64,000 nucleotides of DNA from contig NZ_CP073579.1 of NCBI RefSeq assembly GCF_018199995.1, positions 1,302,001 to 1,366,000 of the forward strand. Reading direction: 5' to 3'. Position 1 is the first letter of the stretch. Each line of letters starts with the position of its first letter. The DNA is from Photobacterium sp. GJ3 (GTDB taxonomy: Bacteria > Pseudomonadota > Gammaproteobacteria > Enterobacterales > Vibrionaceae). The translations under genes and the position numbers were made by a program. Under the pieces are notes generated by a model that ran no database searches, was not told the DNA's origin, and worked only from the letters and a program-made list of their open reading frames with translations. Shown piece after piece: positions 62,594 through 64,000 of the stretch.

Positions 62594-64000
62594 GTCATTC
62601 CCGCGAAGGCGGGAATCCATGTGGCTCGGTACTGAGGCAATTGAAGATCGGATGCTTTCATCCAACCCTCATTCGTGTTCTCCACCGTCACTGGATCCCC
62701 GCCTTCGCGGGGATGACAATTTATACTTATATATCAATAATTTAAATCTACAACCTCTGTAAGCATGGAAATCCATGTCGCTCGGTATCTGAAGCAATCG
62801 AAGATCGGATGCTTTCATCCAACCCTCATTTGTGTTCTCTACCGTCACTGGATCCCCGCCTTCGCGGGGATGACAATTTATACCTATATATCAATAATTT
62901 AAACACACGATCTCTGCAAGCATGGAAATCCATATGGCTCGGTATCTGAAGCAATCGAAAATCGGATGTATTCATCCAACCCTCATTTGTGTTCTCCACC
63001 GTCACTGGATCCCCGCCTTTGCGGGGATGACAAATTATACATATATATCATCAACTTAAGCCCATAACCTCAGTAAACATGGAAATCCATATGGCTCGGT
63101 ATCTGAAGCAATCGAAGATCGGATGCTTTCATCCAACCCTCATTTGTGTTCTCCACCGTCACTGGATCCCCGCCTTCGCGGGGATGACAATTTATACATA
63201 TATATCATCAACTTAAGCCCATAACCTCGGTAAACATGGAAATCCATATGGCTCGGTATCTAAAGCAATCGAAGATCGGATGCTTTCATCCAACCCTCAT
63301 TTGTGTTCTCCACCGTCACTGGATCCCCGCCTTCGCGGGGATGACAATTTATACATATATATCATCAACTTAAGCCCATAACCTCGGTAAACATGGAAAT
63401 CCATATGGCTCGGTATCTAAAGCAATCGAAGAGCGGATGCTTTCATCCAACCCTCATTTGTGTTCTCCACCATCACTGGACCCCCGCCTTTGCGGGGATG
63501 ACAATTTATACATATATATCATCAACTTAAGCCCATAACTGAATAGCCACCGACTCAGTAAACATGGAAATCCATATGGCTCGGTACTGAGGCAATTGAA
63601 GATCGGATGCTTTCATCGAACCCTCATTTGTGTTCTCCACCGTCACTGGATCCCCGCCTTTGCGGGGATGACAATTTATACATATATATCATTAACTTAA
63701 GCCCATAACCTCAGTAAACATGGAAATCCATATGGCTCGGTATCTGAGGCAACCGAAGATCGGATGTATTCATCCAACCCTCATTTGTGTTCTCCACCGT
63801 CACTGGATCCCCGCCTTCGCGGGGATGACAATTTATAAATATATATCATCAACTTAAGCCCATAACCCCTGTAAACATGGAAATCCATGTCGCTCGGTAT
63901 CTGAGGCAATCGAAGATCGGATGTATTCATCCAACCCTCATTTGTGTTCTCCACCGTCACTGGATCCCCGCCTTCGCGGGGATGACAATTTATACATATA
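62594..64000 (+). repeat. 157-bp tandem repeat array (nine units, open at window end)
   Basis: The GGATGACAA block recurs at a spacing of exactly 157 bp (at about 62711, 62868, 63025, 63182, 63339, 63496, then 63666, 63823, 63980), with one 170-bp step caused by a 14-bp insertion near 63540. Each unit carries three small hairpins: ATGGA-AA-TCCAT, GGATG-N4-CATCC and CCCCGC-N4-GCGGGG. The first unit differs: its left end (62594-62619) is GTCATTCCCGCGAAGGCGGG plus AATCCA, the inverted counterpart of its right end (62692-62717), a dRS3-like terminal inverted repeat. No protein is encoded through the array. Confidence 0.92.

Noticed and set aside
62467..62745. Coding gene entering the tandem array (92 codons)
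   Set aside because: The frame runs through the repeat's palindromes, translating them into sequences such as SRHSREGGNP, a common artefact of this type of repeat.
62594..64000. CRISPR array
   Set aside because: The period is 157 bp and almost the whole unit is repeated. There are no unique spacers between short repeats and no cas gene.

Overview
The window looks like a piece of a Vibrionaceae genome, most likely Photobacterium or a close relative, and probably the second chromosome. The evidence is gene content: xapX-deoD, talB-tkt, an arsJ-type arsenic gene, LTA-synthase-like sulfatase next to dgkA, and small proteins typical of the family. The taxonomic call is inference from content only. 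No rRNA or tRNA gene was seen.

Layout. 1-9245: ordinary metabolic and regulatory genes (end of arsJ, a 3-mercaptopyruvate sulfurtransferase, a patatin phospholipase, regulators, a YbfB-type MFS with a tautomerase, a cytosine-deaminase-like enzyme). 9269-21651: a probable island bracketed by two diverged direct repeats. Its left part holds nanE, a frameshifted PTS EIICB and an RpiR regulator (amino-sugar uptake). Its right part is a polymorphic-toxin locus on the minus strand: one full-length S-pyocin/LysM-type toxin with an HNH-like tip and its immunity gene, followed downstream by displaced toxin tips and at least eight further immunity genes of five or more types. This part includes a recent 1.6 kb tandem duplication. 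21671-33039: a secreted protein, a MATE pump, and a complete threonate/erythronate catabolic operon (ltnD-otnK-otnC-otnI-denD-gntP) under a divergent DeoR regulator. Three copies of a MITE-like element lie here, each between convergent genes. 33056-36380: an AraC regulator divergent from a Fur-box-preceded TonB receptor. 36396-43590: LTA-synthase-like enzyme, dgkA, Lrp regulator, DMT exporter, small conserved proteins, an outer-membrane barrel, xapX and deoD. 43840-51629: a zinc-ribbon protein, a hybrid histidine kinase broken by one frameshift, transaldolase and transketolase. 51708-55902: LysR, MFS, and an ArsR-rhodanese fusion that shares a palindromic operator with the MFS gene. 56206-61082: an AT-rich amidohydrolase with a LysR regulator, then a NicO permease/DUF1007 pair with a Zur-like site. 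61370-64000: an AAC(3)-I acetyltransferase, a 5' stub of an IS110 transposase, and a 157-bp tandem-repeat array (nine units seen) that runs off the window end.

The most unusual content is the toxin/immunity bank with its repeat-bounded cassettes and a shared recombination seam. Next are the hairpin-bearing 157-bp satellite array and the MITE-like element that sits on stop codons between convergent genes.
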